A stretch of 64,000 nt of DNA from Geomonas azotofigens (lineage in GTDB: Bacteria > Desulfobacterota > Desulfuromonadia > Geobacterales > Geobacteraceae), in the NCBI RefSeq assembly GCF_018919395.1, contig NZ_JAHLME010000003.1, forward strand, positions 682,001 through 746,000. The letters are read 5' to 3'. This document shows positions 45,669-54,986 of the stretch, in pieces. The notes beneath the pieces were generated by a model, which did no database searches, had not been told where the DNA came from, and was given only the letters and a program-made list of their open reading frames with translations. Within the stretch, counting starts at the first letter, position 1. Each line of letters starts with the position of its first letter. Made by a program: the position numbers and the translations under genes.

Positions 45669-48164
45669 ATGAGCGCAGCAATGGACAAGGTCGATCAGAT
45701 GCCCGTGGTGGAAAGAATTGAAGATTTCGATCAACGGTCGGGGAACTTCCTGGAGCGGCTGGTGTTCAATCACCGGTTGATCGTGGTCGCGCTCTCGGCG
45801 GTCATCACCCTGATGCTCGGTTATCAGGCCCTGAAGCTTCAATTCAACGCCAGCTTCGAAAAGATGCTGCCTCAAAGCCATCCGTACATCAGAAACTACC
45901 TTGAGAACAAGAATGAGTTGAAAGGGCTGGGCAACTCCATCAAGGCTGTGGTCGAGAACAGCTCCGGCGACATCTACGACCCGCAGTACGTGGACGCCCT
46001 GCGCCAGATCAACGACGAGCTGCTGCTGACTCCCGGCGTCGACCGCGCCTGGGTGAAGTCGCTGTGGGCTCCTGCGGTCCGTTGGACCGAGGTCACCGAG
46101 GAAGGGTTTGTCGGCGGTCCCGTGATGCCGGACAACTATGACGGCTCGGAAAAGACCGCCCTGCAGCTCAAACAGCACATTGCCAGCGCCGGCATCGTAG
46201 GGAGTATTGTCGCCAACAACTACCGCTCCTCCATGATCATCCTTCCCCTGCTCGACACCGACCCCGACACCGGACAGCGGCTAAGCTACGGCAAGCTCTC
46301 CGCGAACCTGGAGAAGATCCGGGCCAAGTACCAGAAGGGGAACATCAGGATCCATTACATAGGCTTCGCCAAGCTCGTGGGCGACCTCCTGGACGGTCTC
46401 AAGCAGGTGATGACCTACTTCCTCGCGGCTGCGGCCATCGCGGCCCTCATCATCTATCTCTACACCCGCTGCATCCGCAGCACGCTGCTGGTGATCGCCT
46501 GTTCGCTCATCGCACTTTGCTGGCTTTTGGGGATCATCGCCACCCTGGGCTACGAGCTTGATCCATACTCGATCCTGGTCCCCTTCCTGGTCTTCGCCAT
46601 CGGCGTCTCGCACGGGGTGCAGAAAATGAACGGCATCATGCAGGACGTGGGGCGGGGGACCCACAAGCTGGTGGCCGCGCGCTACACCTTCAGGCGGCTG
46701 TTCCTCGCGGGACTTACGGCACTTCTGGCCGATGCCGTGGGCTTTGCGGTGCTGATGATGATCGACATCCCGGTGATCAGGGACCTCGCCCTCACCGCCA
46801 GCATCGGGGTCGCCATCCTGATCGTGACCAACCTGCTGCTTTTGCCGGTCCTTTTGTCGTACACCAGCGTGAGCCCCGCCTCCGCGCGGCGCAGCATCGC
46901 CGAGGAGAAGGCCCAGAGCGAGGGGAAAGGGGTCGGGAGGCTTTGGGGACTCCTCGACCGCTTCACGGAAAGGAGATGGGCGATCGGGGTCATCGTCTTT
47001 GCCGTGGCGATCACCGGTGCGGGGTTCGTGGTCGGGCTCAACCTGCAGGTGGGAGATCTCGACCCGGGAGCCCCGGAACTGCGCTCGAACTCGCGCTACA
47101 ACAAGGACAACAAGTACATCACCGAGAATTACTCCCTTTCCAGCGACCAGTTCGCGGTGATCACCAAGACCCCGGCCGAAGGGGGGATGCAGTACGAGTC
47201 CCTGCTCGAGATCGATCGCCTGGGATGGGCACTGCAGCAGGTGCCCGGGGTGCAGACCACCGTCTCGCTTCCCGACTCGGTGCGGCGCGTCACCTCGGGG
47301 ACCTACGAGGGGAGCCCGAAGTGGCTCACCCTGAACCGGAACCAGGACGTCCTCAATCACGGTGCCCACGAGTCGTACCAGAACAATCCCGATCTCTACA
47401 ACACCGAGTGCTCGGTGGTCCCGGTGGTCGCCTACCTCTCCGACCACAAGGCGCAAACCCTGCAGAGGGTGGTGGGGGCGACCGAGGACTTCGCCGCCAG
47501 ACACAACACCGCCGACCGCAAGTTCCTGCTCGCTGCTGGCTCAGCCGGCATCGAGGCTGCCACCAATATCGTGGTTAAGCAGGCCAATCAGACGATGATG
47601 CTCTACGTCTATGCAGCCGTCATCATCCTGTGCTTCATCACCTTCCGCGACTGGCGCGCGGTGGTTGTGGCGGTGCTGCCGCTGGTGGGGACGTCGATCC
47701 TGTGCGAGGCACTCATGGTGCTGCTGGGGATAGGGGTGAAGGTGGCGACTCTGCCGGTGATCGCATTGGGAGTCGGGATCGGCGTCGACTACGCCCTCTA
47801 CCTGCTTAGCGTCCAACTCGGCAAGCAGAAGCAGGGGGAGACGCTCAAAGACGCCTACAAGCACGCGGTGCAGTTCACCGGCAAGGTGGTCGGCCTGGTG
47901 GGGGTCACCCTCGCCGCCGGCGTGGTCACCTGGGCCTTCTCACCAATCAAGTTCCAGGCGGATATGGGAATCCTGCTCACCTTCATGTTCATCTGGAACA
48001 TGTTCGGCGCTCTGGTTCTCATTCCGGCCTTATCACACTTCCTGTTGGGCGGGGTGGCTCCCGCAACGGAAACATGCGGATCGGCTTTTCTGGTGGACGC
48101 CACCGCCCCCGCGCTGGTCAGGGAGAATGAAATGGCGCCGCAGGCGGGCGCCGACGGGGGATAG
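45669..48164 (+). CDS. RND/MMPL-family membrane transporter
   Basis: The 831-residue protein has the two-repeat RND layout: one span near residue 40, a large periplasmic loop, five spans (about 235-405), one span near 435, a second loop and five spans (about 630-800). Characteristic sequences are FLVFAIGVSHGVQKMNG and LGVGIGVDYALYLLSV. This resembles MmpL/HpnN exporters that carry lipids. It is the last gene of the envelope module. In many proteobacteria the same four-gene set sits beside genes for the breakdown of hydrophobic substrates. Import or export cannot be told from sequence. Confidence 0.9.
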   Translation: MSAAMDKVDQMPVVERIEDFDQRSGNFLERLVFNHRLIVVALSAVITLMLGYQALKLQFNASFEKMLPQSHPYIRNYLENKNELKGLGNSIKAVVENSSGDIYDPQYVDALRQINDELLLTPGVDRAWVKSLWAPAVRWTEVTEEGFVGGPVMPDNYDGSEKTALQLKQHIASAGIVGSIVANNYRSSMIILPLLDTDPDTGQRLSYGKLSANLEKIRAKYQKGNIRIHYIGFAKLVGDLLDGLKQVMTYFLAAAAIAALIIYLYTRCIRSTLLVIACSLIALCWLLGIIATLGYELDPYSILVPFLVFAIGVSHGVQKMNGIMQDVGRGTHKLVAARYTFRRLFLAGLTALLADAVGFAVLMMIDIPVIRDLALTASIGVAILIVTNLLLLPVLLSYTSVSPASARRSIAEEKAQSEGKGVGRLWGLLDRFTERRWAIGVIVFAVAITGAGFVVGLNLQVGDLDPGAPELRSNSRYNKDNKYITENYSLSSDQFAVITKTPAEGGMQYESLLEIDRLGWALQQVPGVQTTVSLPDSVRRVTSGTYEGSPKWLTLNRNQDVLNHGAHESYQNNPDLYNTECSVVPVVAYLSDHKAQTLQRVVGATEDFAARHNTADRKFLLAAGSAGIEAATNIVVKQANQTMMLYVYAAVIILCFITFRDWRAVVVAVLPLVGTSILCEALMVLLGIGVKVATLPVIALGVGIGVDYALYLLSVQLGKQKQGETLKDAYKHAVQFTGKVVGLVGVTLAAGVVTWAFSPIKFQADMGILLTFMFIWNMFGALVLIPALSHFLLGGVAPATETCGSAFLVDATAPALVRENEMAPQAGADGG

Positions 48165-48166
48165 AA

Positions 48167-48736
48167 ATGGCTGCAATAGCGAAGGGCAAAAAAAGGGAAG
48201 CATCTACTGCCCAAAGGCCAGGGCGCTCGGCAAATGGAGGCGGCAAAGACCGTATCCGCTTTATGGTGAACGGAAGCGAGGTCGATTTCGGCATAGGAAC
48301 CGAGGAGCATCAGGTTCCTCCATCCGAAACGCTGGCCGACACGCTGCGGGAAAGGCTCGGACTGACCGGGACCAAAGTGACCTGCGACAACGGCGCCTGC
48401 GGCACCTGCACGGTCCTCATGGACGGCAAAGCCGTTCTCTCCTGCATGACCCTCACCGTCGAGTGCGGCGGCAGGCGGGTGGTCACCATCGAGGGGTTGC
48501 GCGATCCGTTGACTGGAGCGCTGGACCCGATCCAGCAGGCCTTCATCGACGAGGGGGCCTTCCAGTGCGGGTTCTGCACGCCTGGGATAATCATGAGTGC
48601 CAAGGCGCTGCTGCTCGAAAACGGGGCTCCGACGGAGGAGGAGGTGAAGGAAGGACTTTCCGGGAATTTCTGCCGGTGCATCACCCACTACCAGGTGGTG
48701 CGGGCGGTAATGGCCGCGGCGCAGGGAGGGGAGTGA
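48167..48736 (+). CDS. Molybdenum hydroxylase 2Fe-2S subunit
   Basis: The 189-residue protein has both clusters of this family: plant-ferredoxin type C73, C78, C81, C93 (CDNGACGTC) and C134, C137, C169, C171 (QCGFCTPG, CRC). It has an N-terminal extension of about 27 basic residues compared with common small subunits. It transfers electrons from the Mo centre to the FAD subunit. It starts 2 bases after the RND gene and ends 1 base before the large subunit, so it may be in the same transcript. Confidence 0.93.
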   Translation: MAAIAKGKKREASTAQRPGRSANGGGKDRIRFMVNGSEVDFGIGTEEHQVPPSETLADTLRERLGLTGTKVTCDNGACGTCTVLMDGKAVLSCMTLTVECGGRRVVTIEGLRDPLTGALDPIQQAFIDEGAFQCGFCTPGIIMSAKALLLENGAPTEEEVKEGLSGNFCRCITHYQVVRAVMAAAQGGE

Positions 48737-48737
48737 A

Positions 48738-51026
48738 GTGGCAAAAGAGTACCGGTACATAGGAAAGAAGGTCCCCCGCAGGGATGCCGTCGACATCGTC
48801 ACCGGCGCCGTCAACTACCTGGACGACCTGCGGATGGCGAAGCTGCTGTACGGCAAGGTACTGCGCAGCCCCCATCCCCACGCACTCATCAAGAACATCG
48901 ACAAGTCGCGGGCGGAAAAGCTGGAAGGGGTCAAGGCGGTGCTGACCTGGGAGGACGTCCCCGACTGGCGTGGAGGCACTCCGGGGATGACCCGCATCCT
49001 GGACCGTAAGGTGAGGTTCGTCGGCGACGCGGTGGCCCTGGTGGCGGCGACCACCGAGGAGATCGCCCTGGCGGCGCTTAGGCTGATCGACGTGGAGTAC
49101 GAGGTACTGCCGGCGGTCCTGGACATAGAGGAGGCGATCAAGCCGGGTGCCCCGCTGGTCTACGACGAGTTCGAGGGGAACATCGTCCCCCCCGAGTTTC
49201 CCCTGTTCGGACCCGGCTGCCTGACCGGGGTGAGTATGGGTGACGTCGCGCAGGGGTTCGACGAAGCGGACGTGGTGGTTGAGGGAACCTGCGGGTACCA
49301 GAACCTCCCCAACGCCATTCCCCCCGAGCCGCCGGGAGTGATCGCGCTCTGGGAGGAGCCGCAGCGGGTGACCATCTGGGCCTCGACGCAAGCCCCGGCG
49401 GTGGACCGGATGATCCTCGCCGGCGTGATCGGCTGGGAGGTGGACCTTAAGGTGCTCGGCCATCCGGTCGGGGGAAGCTTCGGCACCAAGATCGTGGTCT
49501 GGCAACTGGAGTCGTTCGCCTGCGCCTTAAGCAAGGCGAGCGGAATGCCGGTCAAGATGGTGCTCAGCAAGGAGGAACATCTGGCGACCTTCGTGCTCCG
49601 GCCCGAATCGAGGATGAACGCCAAGGTCGGCATGAAGAGGGACGGCACGGTGACCGCCGTCTCCGGGACCTGGCTCGTCGGCACCGGCAACCACTCGACC
49701 ACCACGCAGGCGCAGATCGCCGTCGGCTGCGGAGAGATCCAGCTGATGACCCGTTGCCGGAACTGGGATCTGAAGAGCGCCATCGTCTGCACCAACCGCA
49801 ACGCCTCCGGGAGCGTGCGCGGCTTCGGCGGGCAGGAGCTCAAATGCGCCTTCGTTCCCATTCTCTGCCTGGCCATGGAAAAGCTCGGCATCGACCCGCT
49901 CGACTTCATCAAGAAGAACTTCATCAAGCCCGGGGACGGCTACTTCTGGCGTGACGGGAGCTGGTACCAGTACCGGGGAATCGACTACTCCCCGGCCATG
50001 GACCAGGGGGCGGAGCGCTTCGGCTGGCGCGACAAATGGCGGGGGTGGCTGCGCCCAAGCTCGGTGAACGGACCGCTGCGCCGCGGGGTCGGCGTCGGTG
50101 TGCACGGCAACGCCGACATCGGCGAGGACGTCTCCGAGGCATACCTGCGGCTGACCACGGACGGCACCGCGACCCTGTTCAGCTGCGTCACGGAGCACGG
50201 CACCGGCCAGCGCAGCAACTACCTGAAGATGATCGCCGAGGTGCTCGGGCTTCCCCTGGAGAAGATCTCCATCAGCCCCTCCGACTCCACGATCACCCCC
50301 TTCGACTTCGGCCCGGTCGGGTCGAGGGGTACCTATGCCATTGGCAGCGCCGCCATCGCCGCGGCGGAGGATGCCAGGCGAAAGCTCCTGGAACTGGCCG
50401 CTCCACTCCTGGATGCGGGCGTGGAGGATCTGGACACCGAGGACGGCATGATCTTCGTCAAGGCGGATCCGGACCGCTGCCTGCCGTGGATCGCCGTCGG
50501 CCACGACCGGACCATACTCGGCTACGGCCGCTTCGAGCCCGATTTCACCTTGGCCAACTGCATGACCACCTTCGTGGAGGTGGAGGTCGATACCGAGACG
50601 GGGAAGGTGACGCTGCTCGAGGTGGTGAACGCCACCGATGCCGGGAAGATCATCGACCCTCCCGGCCTGGAGGGGCAGCTCAACGGCTGCCTCGGCGCGG
50701 CCGGTATCGACAGCGCACTCTTCGAGGAAACCATCGTCGATCGGGGGACCGGCAGGATACTGAACGCGAACCTGCTCGACTACAAGTGGCGGACCTTCGC
50801 GGAGCTGCCGGTCATCAAGAACGTGGTCCTTGAAAGTGCCATCTCCAGCCACCGCTTCCGGGCGGTCGGTGTCGGCGAGGTGTCGACCGCCGCCGGGCCG
50901 ACCGCCATCCTGATGGCGGTCTCCAACGCCATCGGCGTCTGGCTCGTCGAGTACCCGGTCACGCCGGAGCGGGTGCTGGCGGCGCTGAATAGGGTCGCCG
51001 GTGGCCCGCAGGGAGGAGCAGCATGA
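48738..51026 (+). CDS. Molybdenum hydroxylase Mo-binding subunit (xanthine dehydrogenase/HcrA family)
   Basis: The 762-residue protein begins with the aldehyde-oxidase a/b hammerhead domain (1-150) and then the Mo-binding domain, with VGGSFGTK, GSVRGFGGQE, and the catalytic Glu at E714 in VGEVSTAAGP. The size matches separate Mo subunits such as 4-hydroxybenzoyl-CoA reductase HcrA. In this family the enzyme hydroxylates ring or aldehyde carbons with water or, in the Hcr case, removes a phenolic OH. The start has no strong ribosome site besides GGAGGGGA within the upstream gene. The FAD subunit overlaps it by 4 bases. Confidence 0.93.
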   Translation: MAKEYRYIGKKVPRRDAVDIVTGAVNYLDDLRMAKLLYGKVLRSPHPHALIKNIDKSRAEKLEGVKAVLTWEDVPDWRGGTPGMTRILDRKVRFVGDAVALVAATTEEIALAALRLIDVEYEVLPAVLDIEEAIKPGAPLVYDEFEGNIVPPEFPLFGPGCLTGVSMGDVAQGFDEADVVVEGTCGYQNLPNAIPPEPPGVIALWEEPQRVTIWASTQAPAVDRMILAGVIGWEVDLKVLGHPVGGSFGTKIVVWQLESFACALSKASGMPVKMVLSKEEHLATFVLRPESRMNAKVGMKRDGTVTAVSGTWLVGTGNHSTTTQAQIAVGCGEIQLMTRCRNWDLKSAIVCTNRNASGSVRGFGGQELKCAFVPILCLAMEKLGIDPLDFIKKNFIKPGDGYFWRDGSWYQYRGIDYSPAMDQGAERFGWRDKWRGWLRPSSVNGPLRRGVGVGVHGNADIGEDVSEAYLRLTTDGTATLFSCVTEHGTGQRSNYLKMIAEVLGLPLEKISISPSDSTITPFDFGPVGSRGTYAIGSAAIAAAEDARRKLLELAAPLLDAGVEDLDTEDGMIFVKADPDRCLPWIAVGHDRTILGYGRFEPDFTLANCMTTFVEVEVDTETGKVTLLEVVNATDAGKIIDPPGLEGQLNGCLGAAGIDSALFEETIVDRGTGRILNANLLDYKWRTFAELPVIKNVVLESAISSHRFRAVGVGEVSTAAGPTAILMAVSNAIGVWLVEYPVTPERVLAALNRVAGGPQGGAA

Positions 51027-52039
51027 GGAATTTCGAACATCTTCAGGCAACAAGCATCGCAGGGGCCGTTGCCGCCCTGACCCGCTTCGGCGGCAAGGCC
51101 CGGCTCAACGCCGGCGGGACCGACCTCTTCGGGCTTCTCAAGGACCAGTACCTTCCCGGGTTTCCGGATTCCATAATTAACATCAAGGGAATTCAGGGGC
51201 TGGACGCGATAGGCGAGGAGAGGGGGACGGTCACCGTAGGGGCGCTCGCGAAGCTCTCCGAGCTCTCGCGCTCGCACCTGCTGGCGGAGCGATTCCCGGC
51301 GCTGGTGCAAGCGGCCGGCGCGGTGGCCAGCCCCCAGATCCGCAACGTCGCCACCGTCGGCGGCAATCTCTGTCAGGACGTCCGCTGCGCCTACTACCGC
51401 TACCCGTCCCATGTGGGCGGCGCCATCGGCTGTGCGCGCAAAGGGAACGGCCCCTGCCTGGCGGTCAGGGGGGACAACCGCTACCACGCGGTCCTGGGGG
51501 GGCGGAAGTGCTACGCCGTCTGCCCGTCCGACACGGCGGTGGCGCTGGCGGCTCTCGACGCCTCGCTCGTGGTGGCGGGGCCGGAGGGGGAGCGCAGAAT
51601 CGGCGTCGCCGAGTTTTACACCCCGCTCGGGAACCGGCTCGAGCGCGGCGAGATGGTGGTCCGGATCGAGATACCGACATCCTCCCTGCCGCACCAGCGC
51701 TTCGCGAAGTTCGCCCTGCGCCGCCCGATCGATTTCGCCATCGTCAGCGTGGCGGTGGCGGCTTCGGTGACCGACGGCGTCTGCACCGAGGCGAGGATCG
51801 CCCTGGGAGCGGTTGCCCCCGGGCCGGTCCGGGCGGGGGAGGCGGAATCTTTCCTGCGCGGCAAGCGGCTCACGCCGGAACATGCGACCCGGGCCGCCGA
51901 GCTCGCCCTGAGTGGGGCCAAACCCTTGAGCAGGAACGGCTACAAGGTCGCTATCGCGAAGACGCTTGTGAAACGAGCCCTGCTCGGTGAGGCGGCAGGG
52001 GGGGCGGGGGAGTACGCAGATGTGGGACTGGATCGGTAA
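51023..52039 (+). CDS. Molybdenum hydroxylase FAD subunit with Hcr-type Fe-S loop
   Basis: The 338-residue protein has the FAD-binding pattern (NAGGTDLFGLL, ATVGGNLCQD) and a C-terminal CO-dehydrogenase flavoprotein domain. Between about residues 117 and 167 lies a Cys-rich insert with C117, C122, C137, C145, C163 and C167. The C122-C137-C145 spacing and flanking VRCAYYR closely resemble the 4Fe-4S-binding loop of 4-hydroxybenzoyl-CoA reductase HcrB; ordinary xanthine dehydrogenase FAD subunits lack it. The ATG overlaps the stop of the large subunit. The C-terminus overlaps xdhC by 20 bases. Confidence 0.92.
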   Translation: MRNFEHLQATSIAGAVAALTRFGGKARLNAGGTDLFGLLKDQYLPGFPDSIINIKGIQGLDAIGEERGTVTVGALAKLSELSRSHLLAERFPALVQAAGAVASPQIRNVATVGGNLCQDVRCAYYRYPSHVGGAIGCARKGNGPCLAVRGDNRYHAVLGGRKCYAVCPSDTAVALAALDASLVVAGPEGERRIGVAEFYTPLGNRLERGEMVVRIEIPTSSLPHQRFAKFALRRPIDFAIVSVAVAASVTDGVCTEARIALGAVAPGPVRAGEAESFLRGKRLTPEHATRAAELALSGAKPLSRNGYKVAIAKTLVKRALLGEAAGGAGEYADVGLDR

Positions 52040-52787
52040 GCTGGATGAGTTGAGGCGCCAGGGGCAGGGCGCCGTCCTGGTGACGGTGATCAAAAGCGGC
52101 GGTTCCACACCGGGAAAGAGCGGGGCGAAGATGGTCGTGCTTGCCGACGGCAGCTTCTTTGGGACCGTGGGAGGCGGGCCTGTCGAGCATCACGCGCGGG
52201 AGGAAGGAATGAACCGGCTGCAAAGCGGGGAGTCGGGAACTGTGGAGATATCCCTTAAGCAGTCCAATGACTCGGACTTCCCGGCCTGCGGCGGCACCGT
52301 GCAGTTGTACCTGGAGGTGCTCAACGCGGAGCCGAGGGTTTACATCTTCGGTGCCGGCCATGTCGGGCAGGCGCTCAGCCGTGTGCTGCAGGGGACGGCC
52401 TTTCGGGTCCACCTGGTCGACGAGCGGACGGAGTGGATCGGGGCGCCGGAGATACCCGACGGCGTTGTGCGCCACAGCAGCCGGTGGTCGGACTTCATCG
52501 CGCAGGCAGCCTGGTGCGATCGCCGCTCCTACGTGGTCATCGTTTCCTACAACGGCGCCGTCGACCAGGAGATCCTGCGCGAGGTCCTGTCCCGTCCCTC
52601 CCGCTACGTCGGCATGATCGGGAGCCGCGCGAAATGGGGCAAGGTGAAGGAGAACCTGGCGGGGGTAGGGCTCGATCTGGACCGGGTCCGCTGCCCCATA
52701 GGCCAAGACAACGGCGGTGGCGCCCCGCAGGAAATCGCGGTCGCCATCGCCTCCGAACTGCTATCGGTACATTACGGGCCGGGGTGA
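52020..52787 (+). CDS. xdhC: XdhC-family molybdenum cofactor maturation protein
   Basis: The 255-residue protein has an N-terminal XdhC/CoxI domain (TVIKSGGSTPGKSGAKMVV; GTVGGGPVEH) and a C-terminal Rossmann domain (VYIFGAGHVGQALSRVL; YVGMIGSRAK). XdhC proteins bind the Mo cofactor, promote its sulfuration and insert it into the hydroxylase. The ATG at 52020 is inside the end of the FAD-subunit gene, after GGGGGAG. This fits cofactor loading of the enzyme encoded just upstream. Confidence 0.93.
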   Translation: MWDWIGKLDELRRQGQGAVLVTVIKSGGSTPGKSGAKMVVLADGSFFGTVGGGPVEHHAREEGMNRLQSGESGTVEISLKQSNDSDFPACGGTVQLYLEVLNAEPRVYIFGAGHVGQALSRVLQGTAFRVHLVDERTEWIGAPEIPDGVVRHSSRWSDFIAQAAWCDRRSYVVIVSYNGAVDQEILREVLSRPSRYVGMIGSRAKWGKVKENLAGVGLDLDRVRCPIGQDNGGGAPQEIAVAIASELLSVHYGPG

Positions 52788-52792
52788 CGCGT

Positions 52793-53599
52793 ATGAAAGA
52801 GCGGAACGAACTGAAAATCGTGATCCGGGGGGCTGGCGAAATAGCGAGCGGGGTGGCCCACGTGCTTTACCAGGCGGACTTCCGGAGGGTCCTGATGCTG
52901 GAGAGGCCGGCCCCCCTGGCGGTCCGCAGAGGGGTCTCCTTTTGCGAGGCGCTGCACCATGCCAGCGTGACCGTGGAAGGGGTGGAGGCGGTATCGGCCA
53001 GCACCAAGTTCGACATCGGAGAGGCGTGGCATGCGGAACAGATCCCCGTGCTGGTCGATCCCAAGGGGAAGTCGGTGCGCCGCTACCCTTGGGATGTCTT
53101 TGTTGACGCGACTTTGGCCAAAACCAATCTCGGCACCAGGCTGGACGACGCAGGGCTGGTAATCGGGCTCGGGCCCGGTTTCACGGCCGGCGTCGACTGT
53201 CATGCCGTCATCGAGACCAACCGCGGTCCGGACCTGGGCCGGATCATCCAAAAGGGCGCTGCTGCAGCCGACACGGGCGTGCCGGCCGAGGTGGGAGGTT
53301 ACACCGTGGAGCGGGTGCTGCGCGCCCCGGCCTCCGGGGTCTTCAAGAGCAAACGGAGGATCGGGCAGATGGTGGCTCAGGGGGAGCGGGTGGGGAGCGT
53401 CGACGGCGTCGACGTCGTCGCCGGTATCGCCGGTCTCTTGCGCGGCCTCATCATGCCGGGCACGCGGGTGCAGCAGGGGATGAAGGTGGGGGATATCGAC
53501 CCCAGGGGAGAGGCCGTCTCCTGCGACACCATCTCCGACAAAGCAAGGACCATTGGTGCAGGGGTTCTCGAGGCGATCCTCTCGGCCTACGGCAGGTGA
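52793..53599 (+). CDS. yqeB: YqeB/EF2563-family selenium-dependent Mo hydroxylase system protein
   Basis: The 268-residue protein resembles the EF2563/YqeB family, which comparative genomics links to selenium-dependent molybdenum hydroxylases. It begins with a nucleotide-binding-like strand-turn-helix (VIRGAGEIASGVAHVL) and includes GLGPGFTAGVDCHAVIETNRG. The ATG at 52793 is used, because an upstream open frame runs out of frame through xdhC. It is 5 bases after xdhC. It suggests that the Mo site may carry a labile selenium. Confidence 0.85.
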   Translation: MKERNELKIVIRGAGEIASGVAHVLYQADFRRVLMLERPAPLAVRRGVSFCEALHHASVTVEGVEAVSASTKFDIGEAWHAEQIPVLVDPKGKSVRRYPWDVFVDATLAKTNLGTRLDDAGLVIGLGPGFTAGVDCHAVIETNRGPDLGRIIQKGAAAADTGVPAEVGGYTVERVLRAPASGVFKSKRRIGQMVAQGERVGSVDGVDVVAGIAGLLRGLIMPGTRVQQGMKVGDIDPRGEAVSCDTISDKARTIGAGVLEAILSAYGR

Positions 53600-54369
53600 G
53601 CGCCACCCTCCGCGAAATCCTCTGCGCCGGGCCGCGAGGCGTGCTGAGCCTGGTGGGGGCGGGGGGGAAAACCACCCTGATGTTTTGCCTCGCGCGCGAG
53701 CTTGCCGCAGCCGGTCGCACGGTGTTGACCACAACGACGACGCGCATCTTTATGCCGGGTGGCGCCGATACGGACCGATTGGTGGTGGTTCCCGATCCAC
53801 AGCAGGTGCTGCAGTTGGCAGCGCTGTCGCCGGGGCGGAGGGTGGCGGCCGGCAGCTCGGTCACCGATTCGGGAAAACTGATCGGCTACCGTGGCAACGC
53901 CATAGGGATCTTCGCCGCTTCCCCGGTCTTCAACTGGGTGTTGGTGGAGGCCGACGGTGCGGCCAGGCGTCCGCTGAAGGCTCCGGCCGAGCACGAGCCG
54001 GTGGTGCCTTCCGCGTCGACTGCCGTGGTGGCTGTGGCCGGGCTGGATGCGCTAGGAAAGGCTTTCGGCGCTGACAGCGTCTTCCGCAACGAGGAAGCCT
54101 CCGCCATCATGGGAATTGGACCGGGGGACGAGATCACGGAGGAGGCGGTGGCGAGGCTTTTCATCCATCCGCTGGGCGTGTTCAAGGGGGCTCCACCGGG
54201 AGCGCGGCGAATCGTCTTCCTCAACAAGGCGGACGATGCGGAACGGGAGGCGAAAGGCGCGCGGGTCGCAGCCCTGCTTCGGGAACGGTCCGGGGCAGCC
54301 GTCGACGCCGTCGTGGTGGGCGCTGCCGCGCAGGGACGGATCGCTTTGGTCGTCCAGTTGGAGCGCTAG
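53596..54369 (+). CDS. yqeC: YqeC-family putative selenium-dependent hydroxylase accessory protein
   Basis: The 257-residue protein has a P-loop-like motif (VGAGGKTTLMF) near residue 20 and the family segment LVEADGAARRPLKAPAEHEPV. YqeC is a conserved partner of YqeB in selenium-dependent molybdenum hydroxylase gene sets. It starts with GTG at 53596, overlapping the stop of yqeB by 4 bases. The next gene follows with no spacer. Confidence 0.87.
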   Translation: MSATLREILCAGPRGVLSLVGAGGKTTLMFCLARELAAAGRTVLTTTTTRIFMPGGADTDRLVVVPDPQQVLQLAALSPGRRVAAGSSVTDSGKLIGYRGNAIGIFAASPVFNWVLVEADGAARRPLKAPAEHEPVVPSASTAVVAVAGLDALGKAFGADSVFRNEEASAIMGIGPGDEITEEAVARLFIHPLGVFKGAPPGARRIVFLNKADDAEREAKGARVAALLRERSGAAVDAVVVGAAAQGRIALVVQLER

Positions 54370-54969
54370 ATGGGCAAAAATGTCGCGGGGATAGTGCTGG
54401 CAGCAGGGGAGGGGCGCCGGATGGGGCGGCTCAAGCAGTCGCTGCCGTTTCGCGGAAAAAGCATGCTGGAGACGGTGGTGGACCACGCGCTGGCTTCCTC
54501 GCTGTACCGTGTGGTGGTGGTGCTCGGCCACGGCGCCGGGGAGCTCGTCCCCCTGCTCGAAACAAGGCCGGTGACGGTGGCGGTGAACGCCGATTTCGGT
54601 GCGGGACAGGCCTCCTCGCTGAAGGCCGGGCTGATGGCGCTCACCGCCGACAGCGACGCGGCCCTGTTCCTACTGGCGGACCAGCCCCTCGTTTCTGCAG
54701 AAACCATCGATGCCATCGTGTCGGCTTACCGGGAAGGTGACGCCCCGGTGGTTGCCCCGTATTGGCAGGGAAGGCGGGGCAACCCGGTACTCTTCGGGCG
54801 GGAGACCTTCCCGTTGCTGGCGAACCTGCAGGGGGATGCCGGCGCCAGGGGTATCCTGTCCCGCCAGCCCGAACTGGTGCTGGCCCTGCCGGTGGCCGAC
54901 CGGGGGATACTTTTCGATGTGGACACGGAAGAGGACTATCGCGTCCTTGCGGGTATGCAGGTGGCGTGA
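54370..54969 (+). CDS. mocA: MocA-like molybdenum cofactor cytidylyltransferase
   Basis: The 199-residue nucleotidyltransferase has the signature LAAGEGRRMGRLKQ and the second motif FLLADQPLVSAE. MocA-type enzymes attach CMP to molybdopterin to make the MCD cofactor used by xanthine-dehydrogenase-family enzymes. It begins directly at the end of yqeC, which makes a maturation operon for the hydroxylase. A MobA-type GTP preference cannot be excluded, although the R/K-x4-Q region and the context favour CTP. Confidence 0.88.
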   Translation: MGKNVAGIVLAAGEGRRMGRLKQSLPFRGKSMLETVVDHALASSLYRVVVVLGHGAGELVPLLETRPVTVAVNADFGAGQASSLKAGLMALTADSDAALFLLADQPLVSAETIDAIVSAYREGDAPVVAPYWQGRRGNPVLFGRETFPLLANLQGDAGARGILSRQPELVLALPVADRGILFDVDTEEDYRVLAGMQVA

Positions 54970-54986
54970 AGTGAGGAGGTTTGCTG

